In this document: positions 1-8,052 of the stretch, piece by piece
Layout: every line of letters starts with the position of its first letter
Numbering within the stretch: the stretch's first letter is position 1
Assembly: GCF_037081775.1 (NCBI RefSeq)
Contig: NZ_JBAMHQ010000001.1
Coordinates: 1,364,001-1,428,000, forward strand
Direction of reading: 5' to 3'
Length of the DNA: 64,000 bases
Source of the DNA: Haladaptatus sp. ZSTT2
GTDB taxonomy: Archaea; Halobacteriota; Halobacteria; Halobacteriales; Halococcaceae
Translations under genes and position numbers: made by a program
The notes under the pieces: generated by a model
Seen by the model: only the letters and a program-made list of their open reading frames with translations
Databases searched by the model: none
What the model was told of the DNA's origin: nothing

Positions 1-554
1 TCGATAGCCTGGTCGATGACGGCCGGTGTCTTCGAATCTGCGCCCTCACCCTCTGCGAGGTATTCGTGGACGTCGTTTCCGAGTTCGACGAGACGGTTCG
101 TAACCGACCGGAGCGTCGAGTTGTCGTTGAACACCTTCCAGCACTTCGCGAGCGGCCCCGACATGAGATTTCCCGGGAGTACCTCGAAGAAGTTGTCCTG
201 GACGTCGAACCCACTAGTGAGACCCGTGTAGGGCGTAATCCACGCGTTCGAGGTGAAACATGCGGTCGAATATCCCTCGTTCGAGAGCGTTTCGGCGAGG
301 GTTATCGAGTCCGTGAGATAGGGCGTCTCTTGGCTGGCGCCATGCTGACTCGGGTACTTGCCCGTGAACAGCGAGGCGTGAACCGGAAGCGTCCACGGCG
401 CAGGCGAAACGGCCTGGTCGAAGACGACTGCGTTCGATGCAAACTGTTCGAGGTTCGGTGACGTCGAACAGTTGGCGTTGTACACGGACAGTGCGTCCTT
501 CCGAACGGTGTCCATTACGACGATGAGTACGTTTTTGTTAGTTTTTTCTGACAT
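1..554 (-). CDS. Sulfatase / alkaline-phosphatase-superfamily hydrolase, N-terminal part
   Basis: The gene runs off the left edge, so only the first 184 codons are visible. The start (MSEKTNKNVLIVVMDTVR) lies 21 nt after the stop of the membrane glycosyltransferase gene, so the two probably share a transcript. Residues 8-18 carry the metal-binding VMDTVRKD motif of sulfatase-like enzymes. Around residue 56 is the block APWTLPVHASLFTGKYPSQHG, which in true sulfatases holds the C/S-x-P-S-R formylglycine site. Here the Cys/Ser is absent and Thr sits close to the nucleophile position. That suggests a phosphohydrolase, phosphotransferase or lyase-like member rather than a formylglycine sulfatase. 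No signal peptide is seen, so it probably acts in the cytoplasm or is membrane-attached through the missing part. The substrate is unknown; the context suggests surface glycan metabolism. Confidence 0.85.
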   Translation of the reverse strand, partial: MSEKTNKNVLIVVMDTVRKDALSVYNANCSTSPNLEQFASNAVVFDQAVSPAPWTLPVHASLFTGKYPSQHGASQETPYLTDSITLAETLSNEGYSTACFTSNAWITPYTGLTSGFDVQDNFFEVLPGNLMSGPLAKCWKVFNDNSTLRSVTNRLVELGNDVHEYLAEGEGADSKTPAVIDQAI

Positions 555-575
555 GATTACTCTCTGGCAACGTTG

Positions 576-2438
576 TTAGTGTTCTTTGATTCCGGCAGGG
601 TGGTCGGACGGGATACGAGGGGCGAAGGCGGGTGACTCAACCTGCTGGTGAGTCGTCGAAGTGGTGGCGTCGTCTGTCACCCGGAAAATCACCACACCCT
701 CGTTCTCGTAGGCCAGCGTGTAGCCATCCGCCTCATTGAGCGAGGCGCGAAGACTGTTCGATGGCGCGGTTTCCATACCGCGGACGGTGTAGTCGTCGGT
801 CGGTACGTAGACGTAGTTCGGTTGCACGTTCGCCTGTTCGATGGAGTGGCTCACACACGCCGCGTCGGTACACGTCGAAGCGTCGATGAACTGGCTCAGT
901 TGGGCGTCGTACGCCTCAGGCCCCTTCCATTCGACACCCCACGGTCCAGTGGTGATTGCACGGTCGGTTGACTGCGGGAACCACTCGGCCGCGTCCCCCA
1001 TCACGAGGAACTGAGACGTTGGCTCCGTGTTCTCCGCTGCCCACGTCATCGCTGCGGCGTCATTGTCGTCGATGAAAGCTGGGAGAGACGAACTCCCCCC
1101 GTGGGTATCGAGCTCACTTGCAGCGTAGAGGACGCCACCGCTCAGACACGCTACTCCAAGGACAAGCAAGACGACGAATTCGAGATGGCCTCGCTTGATT
1201 CGAGGAGGAGTGATGTCCGAAAGCGTCGGAAGGAGGAATTCGTAGACGAGTACCGCGACGAAAATCGAGTGAATCAGGTAGGCAAACCGATGTTGTGAGA
1301 TGACGGTGACGCTCAACAGGAGCCAACCAAGGAGGAAGCCAAGCACTCGAGGATACGGGAGCGAACTGAACACCGGGAGAGTGGCATGCTCTTTGCGAAT
1401 TTCCTCGATATGGTCTGAAACGATTGCCGCGAATTTCGATTGTGACTCCTCATCGACGATGAAAGAGGCAACCGCTCCAATTGCGAGCATAACACCACAG
1501 ATGAGCTGGAGAAGTCCCACCGTGCCGAGGCCAACTATCCACGGTCCAAGGCTGATAAGATCTCCTGAGTGCGTTCCACTAGCCACTTCGAGTCCACCCG
1601 GAAGCAACAGAGGGCGAACCCAGCCGAAGACGTTCGGAACTTTCTGGGCCAGGCCGCCATGGGTCCCCGCGGCACCGGAGAACACTGCAGTTCCGTGCGT
1701 GGCAAGTATCTGCCCCCACCAAACAAAGGTGAGGGCGATGCCACCACAGCCGACGATTGCGCCGTCTTTGAGACCCTCGATGGTGCGAGAGAATCCAGCG
1801 AACAGACAGAGATAGCTCAGGACGAAAAAGACCGTGTAGGTGGGATGAGTCAGTATGGTGAGCGAGAACAATGCAAGCGAGACGACCAGCCACTTGACAC
1901 GGCGGGTCTTGAAGAGCATGAGGCCAGTGTACAACCCAGTGACGAGAAACAGGAAAGCGGGTGCTCTGACGATACCGCCGGCCGACAAATGCCACTGTAA
2001 AATCGGCGGCGAGACCGCGACGACGAACGTCGCAAGGCCAGCCTGGCGGGCAGAGCCGAGCAGCTCGCGGACGAACAGGAAACAGGGCACGAGCGCGAGG
2101 GTTGTGACGAGTCCGGGGAGAACGCGGCTAATGAGAAGCGGGTTCACTCCAAACAGGTCTCGTATCGCCGCGACAACGTAGAACATCAACGGCGGATAGG
2201 CGAACGGAATCGGACTCGCATAATGGGGAATCGTTGCCGGGAGCGCGTAGCCGTGCTGGCTCACTTGCTCTGCCATGAGCAAGAACAGTCCGGCTCCGAA
2301 CGCCGGGTATGGGTGGGTTTTCAGATATACGAGGTAGACGGTGATTCCCGCCACAAGCGCGGGCAGGAGCCAGACGTATCCACTCTCGGCAGTGGAGTCG
2401 GTGAAGGCGTTCGTGATCTTTCGATTCGGGATGGCCAT
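576..2438 (-). CDS. Polytopic membrane protein, glycosyltransferase (GT39/ArnT-like) type
   Basis: 620 aa. By eye there are about ten or more hydrophobic segments in residues 20-430, followed by a soluble C-terminal domain (about 440-620). The first outer loop, after TM1, has the pattern common in polyprenyl-phosphate-sugar glycosyltransferases: an HGYALP block, then a PFAYPPLMFYVVAAI block leading into TM2. Such enzymes move a sugar from a lipid carrier to a protein, lipid or polymer on the outer membrane face. The downstream sulfatase-like gene is 21 nt away and the gene upstream encodes an arylsulfotransferase-like protein, which fits surface polysaccharide or glycoprotein work. The acceptor and donor cannot be told. 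A 10-bp sequence upstream is also present before the arylsulfotransferase-like gene (see 2523-2538). Family assignment rests on topology and loop pattern only. Confidence 0.65.
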   Translation of the reverse strand: MAIPNRKITNAFTDSTAESGYVWLLPALVAGITVYLVYLKTHPYPAFGAGLFLLMAEQVSQHGYALPATIPHYASPIPFAYPPLMFYVVAAIRDLFGVNPLLISRVLPGLVTTLALVPCFLFVRELLGSARQAGLATFVVAVSPPILQWHLSAGGIVRAPAFLFLVTGLYTGLMLFKTRRVKWLVVSLALFSLTILTHPTYTVFFVLSYLCLFAGFSRTIEGLKDGAIVGCGGIALTFVWWGQILATHGTAVFSGAAGTHGGLAQKVPNVFGWVRPLLLPGGLEVASGTHSGDLISLGPWIVGLGTVGLLQLICGVMLAIGAVASFIVDEESQSKFAAIVSDHIEEIRKEHATLPVFSSLPYPRVLGFLLGWLLLSVTVISQHRFAYLIHSIFVAVLVYEFLLPTLSDITPPRIKRGHLEFVVLLVLGVACLSGGVLYAASELDTHGGSSSLPAFIDDNDAAAMTWAAENTEPTSQFLVMGDAAEWFPQSTDRAITTGPWGVEWKGPEAYDAQLSQFIDASTCTDAACVSHSIEQANVQPNYVYVPTDDYTVRGMETAPSNSLRASLNEADGYTLAYENEGVVIFRVTDDATTSTTHQQVESPAFAPRIPSDHPAGIKEH

Positions 2439-2836
2439 GTGGAGGGGTCAGTGGTGCTTGGCTCGCTACCGAAACGGGAACCGTACAATGGGGTATCGAT
2501 GGGATACAAATGGCATGGTACGATTGTTGCATGAGTTGCAACCGATTCCTTTGCGGAAATAACCCAGAATCCCGAACTCTCACGCAGAATATAATGACTA
2601 CTGAGAACCCCACAATTAGCCGTATTCGGCGGTGAGCAGGAATTCAGTGTGTGAAATAGAACATTATCCCGATTCTAATGTATGCTAACCCCCAATTTTC
2701 ACCGTCGAAACGCTGGCTGTCAACCAACTCAACGATTGGTGGGAAGTTCCGGGACACAGACTGCGTCAGCAACGGAGGTGGCCGAGCGAGTGCTGTGGGG
2801 TATAATCGTTCCAATTGACAGGAAAAACGGAAGCGG
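2439..2836. other. Intergenic region upstream of the glycosyltransferase gene
   Basis: 398 nt between two minus-strand genes. I see no credible small gene. It holds the minus-strand promoter area for the glycosyltransferase: an AT-rich TATA-like stretch near 2503-2511 and, just upstream of it, the ATTGTTGCAT element at 2523-2532 described separately. The part from 2640 to 2836 is more AT-rich than its surroundings and has no feature I can name. Confidence 0.5.
2523..2538 (-). promoter_or_regulatory. ATTGTTGCAT-nn-GTTG element, copy 1
   Basis: On the plus strand this reads ATTGTTGCAT-GA-GTTG. It lies about 85-100 nt upstream of the glycosyltransferase start and about 12 nt upstream of a TATA-like stretch. 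The same 10-mer followed by two other bases and GTTG occurs in the same orientation upstream of the arylsulfotransferase-like gene (4313-4328). A shared activator site is an inference from the matching sequence and similar placement. Confidence 0.4.
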
Positions 2837-4264
2837 TTACGTTATAGAATCGTGATCGCGCTCTGCACGACGGTCACGAACTACCCAGAAGACTTCTGTA
2901 CCCACCCAGGCGAGACAGGCGAGTACGCCGAGGAGGAGTCCGAGGATTTCGACGAATCCCATCCACACTGGCGTGATGTACATGAGTCCGTTGAGATACT
3001 TCCCAGGAATTAATCCCTTGAGACCAATGAGCGCCTTTCCGGTCACAGACGAGGAGTGCGATTTGAGACCGAGTTTGGAGGCGCTTTGCCCGCCGGCGCT
3101 TTCGTCACCGGTTCCCAGCCGTTCTGCCTCGTACGGGAAGGCGATGTTCACACTCCAAACGATTTTGCCGTTCTCATCAACCTCGAAGACGCGGTCTGCG
3201 TTCGAGTCGGTAATGAGGGTGTTACCGTTCGGGAGGCGGTCTGCGTCTCGTGGCCACTGCATCCTCGCGTCCTGCCACAACCACGTTTGCGTCCACTCGC
3301 CGTTTTCGCGCTGGTACTCGACGATACGGTTGTTCTCAGAGTCTGCGACTACTACTGCTGGGCCACCCCGGGTTTCTGGAATGTAGTCCGGATTGTGCTG
3401 CTCGTAGAGAATGTCGTGGTTATCGTCTGACCCAAGAGTCAAATTCTCAATTGCACCCTCTTTGTTCAGGAAGATTACCTCGTCGTGGTTGCGCATATCG
3501 ACCATGATGCGACCATCGTCTAGAATCTCCACGTCGTTGATGTGGGTCCAGTCTTTCGGATACGGTCCACCAGAGCTGGTTTCGTGAACCTCGGTCGCGT
3601 TCCACGTCCACTCAATATCGTCCGTCTCTGTGTTCACGACGAACACACGGTCGAGGTAGATGTCGGCGACGACAAGGCGGTTCTCGTCGAGACGATCGAC
3701 GTCGTGATAGCGTGTCGCCTCTTTCCCAGGCGTGAACTGCGTCCAAACTGTTGTCACCTCGCCGGTTGTAAGGTTGACTCGTTCGACACCGTTCAAGGTG
3801 CACGCCTCCGTTCCGTGGACGCGCTCGTAGTGGTCCCACGTCTCTTGGTCTACGCCATAGCTATCCGCATCCCATTCGGTCGGACAGTCACCGTCTTCGA
3901 AGTGGTGGGAAAAGGAGTACTCGACCGTTGTGTCGGTCTCCGGAACTGGGTCTACGTCCCAGTATCTGTCATGGGTCCCGTTGTAGTACAACGTCGTCCC
4001 GTCTGGATTGAACGCGACCAGTTCCGAGGTTGCCCGGTGGCCCTCGGTTGGATTCCCTTCCCACTGATTCGAGTCGGCGGCGATAACGGTGATACCATCG
4101 GACTCTGGGGCAATCTGTGCCGACATATCCGGTGCCCCCGACTCATCGAGATGGTTTTCGAACGAACCGCTGTTCGACGACGTTGCTGCTCCGTAGCCAA
4201 CAGTGAGAACCGACACTGCGAGCAGGACGGTGAAGAAGATTCGGAGTGGTCGTTTTGAACGCAT
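2837..4264 (-). CDS. Arylsulfotransferase (ASST)-like secreted/membrane-anchored beta-propeller protein
   Basis: 475 aa. The N-terminus is a signal peptide or signal anchor (residues 8-26). The body has repeated propeller blades with motifs typical of the ASST family, such as HINDVEILDDGRIMVDMRN and RDADRLPNGNTLITDSNADRVFEV. Residues about 425-455 form a C-terminal TM helix followed by an Arg-rich cytoplasmic tail, so the propeller should face outside. Family members move sulfate between phenolic compounds, but many haloarchaeal relatives are uncharacterised. His residues are present in the blades (HINDVE, HNPDY), but I cannot confirm the catalytic His. The start is supported by a TATA box at 4299-4305, about 35 nt upstream. 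The neighbours are surface-glycan-type genes. Confidence 0.8.
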   Translation of the reverse strand: MRSKRPLRIFFTVLLAVSVLTVGYGAATSSNSGSFENHLDESGAPDMSAQIAPESDGITVIAADSNQWEGNPTEGHRATSELVAFNPDGTTLYYNGTHDRYWDVDPVPETDTTVEYSFSHHFEDGDCPTEWDADSYGVDQETWDHYERVHGTEACTLNGVERVNLTTGEVTTVWTQFTPGKEATRYHDVDRLDENRLVVADIYLDRVFVVNTETDDIEWTWNATEVHETSSGGPYPKDWTHINDVEILDDGRIMVDMRNHDEVIFLNKEGAIENLTLGSDDNHDILYEQHNPDYIPETRGGPAVVVADSENNRIVEYQRENGEWTQTWLWQDARMQWPRDADRLPNGNTLITDSNADRVFEVDENGKIVWSVNIAFPYEAERLGTGDESAGGQSASKLGLKSHSSSVTGKALIGLKGLIPGKYLNGLMYITPVWMGFVEILGLLLGVLACLAWVGTEVFWVVRDRRAERDHDSIT

Positions 4265-4298
4265 GGAGGGAGGTATTGGAACCGAAGATAAGCGCCCG

Positions 4299-4328
4299 TA
4301 TATAACTGAACAATTGTTGCATCGGTTG
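4299..4328 (-). promoter_or_regulatory. TATA box and upstream ATTGTTGCAT element, copy 2
   Basis: On the minus strand, a TATATAC-type box (4299-4305) lies about 35 nt before the arylsulfotransferase-like start, predicting a very short leader. Directly upstream at 4313-4328 is ATTGTTGCAT-CG-GTTG (plus-strand reading), matching copy 1 at 2523-2538 in the 10-mer and the trailing GTTG. Placement just upstream of TATA is where haloarchaeal activators usually bind. Confidence 0.5.
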
Positions 4329-4465
4329 TGGACGGAAACAGTGCCGCCTGCTGACCGAAAACAACCGTCGTCGCGCAGGTGAAATCGAGTCGTGTGTGTG
4401 ACCGACAGGGGCGAACAGGAGTTGTTACTCGCTCGACGGACGCAGCGTCGGGGGTGATCTCAAGC

Positions 4466-5590
4466 CTACTCAGTGTTTGTCGAGGAACCGAATGGAGTTG
4501 GTTCCGATGGCGGGTGTTTCGGAATCGGCTCCTGTTCATGTTCACCGCTGTTTGGTGCGGTACGGACGATTGATGGTTCCTCGCCCGGCAGACAGATGAG
4601 ATTTTCACGTCCAATGGTGATTTTGATGACCGATCCGTTGTCTGCCATGGTTGAAAGAAGGCGGCTCACTTTCGACTTAGACCAATCAGTCTTCGAGACG
4701 ATGGATGACTGATTCATCCGCCCTTCATTGCGTTCGAGGAGCTGTTCAACGCGTGCCTCATCCGAGTAGATTGTCTCTGGTTTCGGGTCTGACAAGTTGT
4801 TGTCCGCTACCTCTGAGACATCTTCTGTGGCTGGTCCCGAACGATTCGCGCGGTTTTCCCAAACACCTCCAAGCAGCGAGCGAACCGCCACCAACTCGTC
4901 GATAATGCGAACAAACCCAATCCGACGGTTCGAAATACTCACCGAGAGGACGACTCCAAAGAGGAAGCCTGCAAGTGTTCCGGGAACAGTAATTGGGGAG
5001 AGCCAATCGTTCGGATTGCCACCGAGACTCAATTCACTCTGGTCGCTCAAGAAATCGCCATCCGAATCGGTCACTAGCGGGTTGGAGTTGATTCGGTTGA
5101 CTTCGGCACTGTCGGTCAGCCCATCGCCGTCCGTGTCAGGGAGCGTCGGAACCGTCCCTTGTTCGTTTTCTTCGCCATCGCTGAGTCCGTCACCATCGCT
5201 ATCTGCGGCGGTTGGATCGGTCGACCCCGCCAGTTCAGTCGCATCTCCGAGTCCATCACCATCAGAATCCGCACTCAGCGGGTCAGTGCCTCGATTCCGT
5301 TCGACACCGTCACTCACTCCGTCTCCATCGGTATCGCTCTCGCTTGGGTTTGTGCCAAGGCGTACCTCAGCGATACCACTTAATCCATCCCCGTCAATGT
5401 CGGTTGTTCCCGAAGTTGGGTCGAGAGATACGAGCGATGTTTCGGTGGTCTGCAGTGCGTCCGAGGTATCTGAGAGGTCTGCAGGGGTTGGAATCTGTTC
5501 GTTAGCAACCGCTGTCGATGGTAGCGCGGCGAGGGCTACGAGAACGACTGCCAACAAGAGTGTGTGTTTGAGTGTGGTACGAGGAGGCAT
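4466..5590 (-). CDS. Signal peptide / six thrombospondin-type-3-like Ca repeats / TM / cytoplasmic winged helix
   Basis: 374 aa from the ATG at 5590. An in-frame ATG at 5641 is less likely because it lies upstream of the predicted transcription start. Residues 7-29 form a signal peptide (LLLAVVLVALAALP...AVA). Residues 64-195 hold six DxDGDG-type loops (DIDGDG, DTDGDG, DSDGDG, DSDGDG, DTDGDG, DSDGDF) of the thrombospondin type 3 / calcium-binding class. A TM helix follows at about 198-219, then NRR, placing the rest inside the cell. Residues about 285-350 are a winged helix (GRMNQSSIVSKTDWSKSKVS, then IGRENLICLP) almost identical in pattern to those at 6518-7528 and 25622-26713. The architecture implies an outside cation-binding sensor coupled to inside DNA binding; that role is inference. 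Confidence 0.8.
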   Translation of the reverse strand: MPPRTTLKHTLLLAVVLVALAALPSTAVANEQIPTPADLSDTSDALQTTETSLVSLDPTSGTTDIDGDGLSGIAEVRLGTNPSESDTDGDGVSDGVERNRGTDPLSADSDGDGLGDATELAGSTDPTAADSDGDGLSDGEENEQGTVPTLPDTDGDGLTDSAEVNRINSNPLVTDSDGDFLSDQSELSLGGNPNDWLSPITVPGTLAGFLFGVVLSVSISNRRIGFVRIIDELVAVRSLLGGVWENRANRSGPATEDVSEVADNNLSDPKPETIYSDEARVEQLLERNEGRMNQSSIVSKTDWSKSKVSRLLSTMADNGSVIKITIGRENLICLPGEEPSIVRTAPNSGEHEQEPIPKHPPSEPTPFGSSTNTE

Positions 5591-5652
5591 TTGCAAATTG
5601 CCGTAAAATGGTGTAGTAACCACGTTATACGTTTTGGCCAAAGTTCGGGTAA

Positions 5653-5668
5653 GTATATATTTAAAGCA
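5653..5668 (-). promoter_or_regulatory. Promoter of the Ca-repeat/winged-helix gene
   Basis: The stretch reads TTAAATATATAC on the minus strand. It predicts transcription start near 5630, between the two possible ATGs (5641 and 5590). This is the main reason for choosing the 5590 start. Confidence 0.5.
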
Positions 5669-5862
5669 AAATTTTTGGGAAATACTAGACAGTACTGTAA
5701 GTATGTTTGGTTAACACGTCTGCAAACGGTTCAGTTTGGTGGTGGATAAATCCACCAGGCACGGTATATGGCTGCGCGTACGTCTTGCAGGTCACCGCAA
5801 GCCAACCAGTACACGAACTGACGTGCTCGCTTCCACGAAGGCGGGTGCAATGGAGTGGAACG

Positions 5863-6426
5863 TCAGCGACGGGGTTTGAACGTGGCCCGAAGGTCTTGGT
5901 CGTCGAGGGTGGTGGCCGTGTCCGAAAGCTCGTTTCGAAGCTGTAACAGCTCCGCTTCGAGTCCTGCGTACTCCTCGCTCGCTTCGAGTTCCTCGGGAGG
6001 TTTGGTCGCCTCCAGCGTCGCTTTTTTCGAGGCGAGTGCGAGGAACTCCTGCATCTGCTGGTCGTACGTAGCGCGCCGTGAGAGTGCTTGTACGGTGTCG
6101 AGGAGTGTCTCAGGCGACGACACGGGCTTTCTGAGATAGGCATCGAAGCCGAGGTCGAGGATGTCGAAGTCGGGTTCGACCCCGGTAATCATCACGACGC
6201 GACAGTCGAGGTCGCGGTCGGTGATGGTTTCGAGTACGGCTTCACCGTCCATATTCGGCATTCGGCGGTCGAGAAGCACGATGTCGACGCTCTCGTCGAG
6301 TTGTTCGAGTGCTTCTTTGCCGCTGTACGTGGGTCGCACCGTGTACGTTTCCGATAACCACTGGGCAAACGCATCAACGATGGAACGTTCGTCGTCAACA
6401 ATAAGTACAGTCTCTTGGGTGGACAT
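5863..6426 (-). CDS. Response regulator: receiver domain plus HalX domain
   Basis: 187 aa. The receiver domain (1-115) has the acidic pair D11-D12, the phospho-acceptor D53 in VLLDRRMPNMDG, T81 and K100 in LRKP. The C-terminal part (about 120-185) is a charged helical segment of the HalX type, known almost only from haloarchaea and found without an obvious DNA-binding motif. No histidine kinase is adjacent; the upstream gene on the same strand (6518-7528) is a winged-helix protein 91 nt away. HalX output function is unknown. A partner kinase must be encoded elsewhere; the kinase at 40231 is a distant possibility with no direct evidence. Confidence 0.92.
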   Translation of the reverse strand: MSTQETVLIVDDERSIVDAFAQWLSETYTVRPTYSGKEALEQLDESVDIVLLDRRMPNMDGEAVLETITDRDLDCRVVMITGVEPDFDILDLGFDAYLRKPVSSPETLLDTVQALSRRATYDQQMQEFLALASKKATLEATKPPEELEASEEYAGLEAELLQLRNELSDTATTLDDQDLRATFKPRR

Positions 6427-6517
6427 TATTCTGCGGATGTAGCTACGGTGTTCGTGTGCGATGCAGTGAGACGGTTCTCGACGAACCGCGGTCTCGAGCG
6501 TGGACTACCAACGGCCA

Positions 6518-7528
6518 TCACGGAGCGTTTTGCATGTTCGCGGGTTCATACCCCGCAAGGAAAACAACGTTTTCACGGCCGATTCGAACGCGTGTGATGG
6601 TTCCTTCACCCTCCAGTTTCGAGAGTTTGCGGCTCACCGTGGACTTAGACCACGCTGTGGCGTTGGCGATGTCGGTCTGTTTCATTCGCCCACCGGATTC
6701 GGTGAGCAACTGACAGATACGACTCGAAGCGCTCATCAGGTCAACGTCGATTGGCCGTTCGCCCGAGGCGGCGTCCGTCGACGCGGACTCTCCGGCCGCG
6801 TCTGCTGTGTCGTCGGTGGCAGCGTGACTGGCTCCAAGGCTCGAAAGCCGGGTTATGACACGGTTGAGCGCACCGAACAACCCTTCATCGTCGTCGGTGA
6901 CAGCAGCGTCGCCAGCCCCCGCGTACGTCTCGACGACGCGCCAGCGACCGTCGTGGAGTTCGACAACAGCGTCAAAGAGCGACTTCAGGGTATTGACGGT
7001 CTGTGCGTCGTGAATCTCGGGGTCCATCTGGTAGAAGCCGAGTGCCGAAGGCTGCACCCGGTGGGTGAGAAGGTGGAGATAGCGAAACGCGGTGTCGAAA
7101 TCGACGTACTCGAGTAAGATGCTGAGCGTCTGGACGGAAACGATCGACTGTCGGTCGGTGTGTTGCCATCGCGAGAGGTGTTCGGTCACCGGTGCGATGA
7201 TATCCATCGGGTCACACGGGTCTACCTTCAACACCGATGTCGCCGCAAGCGCCGCTGAGTCGCCGCGTGGGTCGTTTGCAACGTTGGCCCCGTTTGCGTG
7301 AATGAACGTGAGCGCCGACGGAAGGTCGCCAACGGTTCGTTGCCAGTCGGCAATCCACGTTTCGGGCGGTTGGGTGTACGTGATGGCCACGATGTTCGTC
7401 TCAGCGGGCGCACTCATCGCGGTCAACAGTTCGAGGAAGGCATCGTTACCAGCAGGCGTGAGCGGCGAGAGCACGAGCACGTTCGACGCACCAGCGAGCT
7501 TCGAGTCGTCGAGGGCGTCAGTAGTCAT
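6518..7528 (-). CDS. Haloarchaeal regulator: RecA-like N-terminal domain (DUF7504-like) plus winged helix
   Basis: 336 aa from the ATG at 7528. The frame stays open to 7630 with other ATGs, but the conserved start of the domain is ASNVLVLSPLTPAGNDAFLELL. Residues 1-190 resemble a degenerate P-loop/RecA-like fold (beta strand VLVLSPL, later ISVQTLSILLEYVDFDTAFRYL), as in a haloarchaeal family I believe is DUF7504. Residues about 265-330 are a winged helix (GRMKQTDIANATAWSKSTVSRKLS, then IGRENVVFLAGYEP) matching the one at the end of 4466-5590. There are no TM segments, so this version is soluble. It probably regulates transcription; target and signal are unknown. It lies upstream of the HalX response regulator on the same strand. 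Confidence 0.75.
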   Translation of the reverse strand: MTTDALDDSKLAGASNVLVLSPLTPAGNDAFLELLTAMSAPAETNIVAITYTQPPETWIADWQRTVGDLPSALTFIHANGANVANDPRGDSAALAATSVLKVDPCDPMDIIAPVTEHLSRWQHTDRQSIVSVQTLSILLEYVDFDTAFRYLHLLTHRVQPSALGFYQMDPEIHDAQTVNTLKSLFDAVVELHDGRWRVVETYAGAGDAAVTDDDEGLFGALNRVITRLSSLGASHAATDDTADAAGESASTDAASGERPIDVDLMSASSRICQLLTESGGRMKQTDIANATAWSKSTVSRKLSKLEGEGTITRVRIGRENVVFLAGYEPANMQNAP

Positions 7529-7741
7529 GCACGCTCCTGTGGGTGCGACTGCGAAGTGGGTCGGGGTAGTTTCACGAGGAACAGACTCCATCGAACACCG
7601 GCGAGGCGGGTCCAGGGTGGGAGGCGCCACGCGAGCACTGGCTCATCGGTGGCTGTGCTCTACAGAGCACGGTTGTTCGGGAGGGAGCGACGGACGGGTG
7701 CACGGATATCGTTGTCCAACGCACGTAATGTGCAATAAATA

Positions 7742-7762
7742 ACTTTGTGGTAACAACAAAGT
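7742..7762. repeat. 7-bp inverted repeat, candidate operator
   Basis: ACTTTGT, a 7-nt spacer (GGTAACA), then ACAAAGT: perfect arms in an AT-rich region between divergent regulator genes. It is about the size of a dimeric winged-helix operator. Function is inferred from position only. Confidence 0.35.
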
Positions 7763-8020
7763 AATATCAATAATTTAACTACATGACTCGAGGGGCGAAC
7801 GTGGGAAATGCGAGAAGCCGGAGGCGACAGAACCACGAAGTGACGCCAGAGAACCCATCAATTAAACAACAAATTGGTGCGATTCGAGCGACAGAGGGGC
7901 CACAAAAACAACCAATATTTTTGATGTGTGTCTGACGGAGCTCAGAAAACCACCGGACTGCACCGATGTTAATATCTCCTAGCAGGATATAATTTTATCC
8001 AAAGTATTTGCGAGAAAACA

Positions 8021-8040
8021 TTATATGTGGGGTTCACATA
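8021..8040 (+). promoter_or_regulatory. TATA box overlapping a TATGTG/CACATA dyad
   Basis: TTATATGTG at 8021-8029 is a good TATA box about 28 nt ahead of the ATG at 8053, so the mRNA is probably leaderless. TATGTG (8024-8029) and CACATA (8035-8040) form a perfect 6-bp dyad with a 5-nt spacer, overlapping the TATA box. A regulator bound here would block initiation; autoregulation by the HTH-like product is possible. Confidence 0.45.
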
Positions 8041-8052
8041 GTAAGGCCTACC

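Larger units (their letters stand above)
7529..8052. other. Divergent regulatory region, 524 nt
   Basis: Lies between the divergent regulators at 6518-7528 and 8053-8496. About 7690-8030 is AT-rich, unlike the surrounding genes. It contains an inverted repeat at 7742-7762, an imperfect TCCT-AGC-AGGA dyad near 7976-7988, and the promoter and dyad of the downstream gene at 8020-8040. I see no convincing small protein gene. Confidence 0.5.

Noticed and set aside
4976-5400. Tandem DNA repeat / CRISPR-like periodicity
   Set aside because: The periodicity comes from the DxDGDG coding repeats; spacing and sequence vary and there are no conserved direct repeats.
4797-5606. Long plus-strand frame opposite the Ca-repeat gene, Ser/Pro-rich
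   Set aside because: It is the antisense of the DxDGDG repeats; the repeat bias keeps the frame open by chance.
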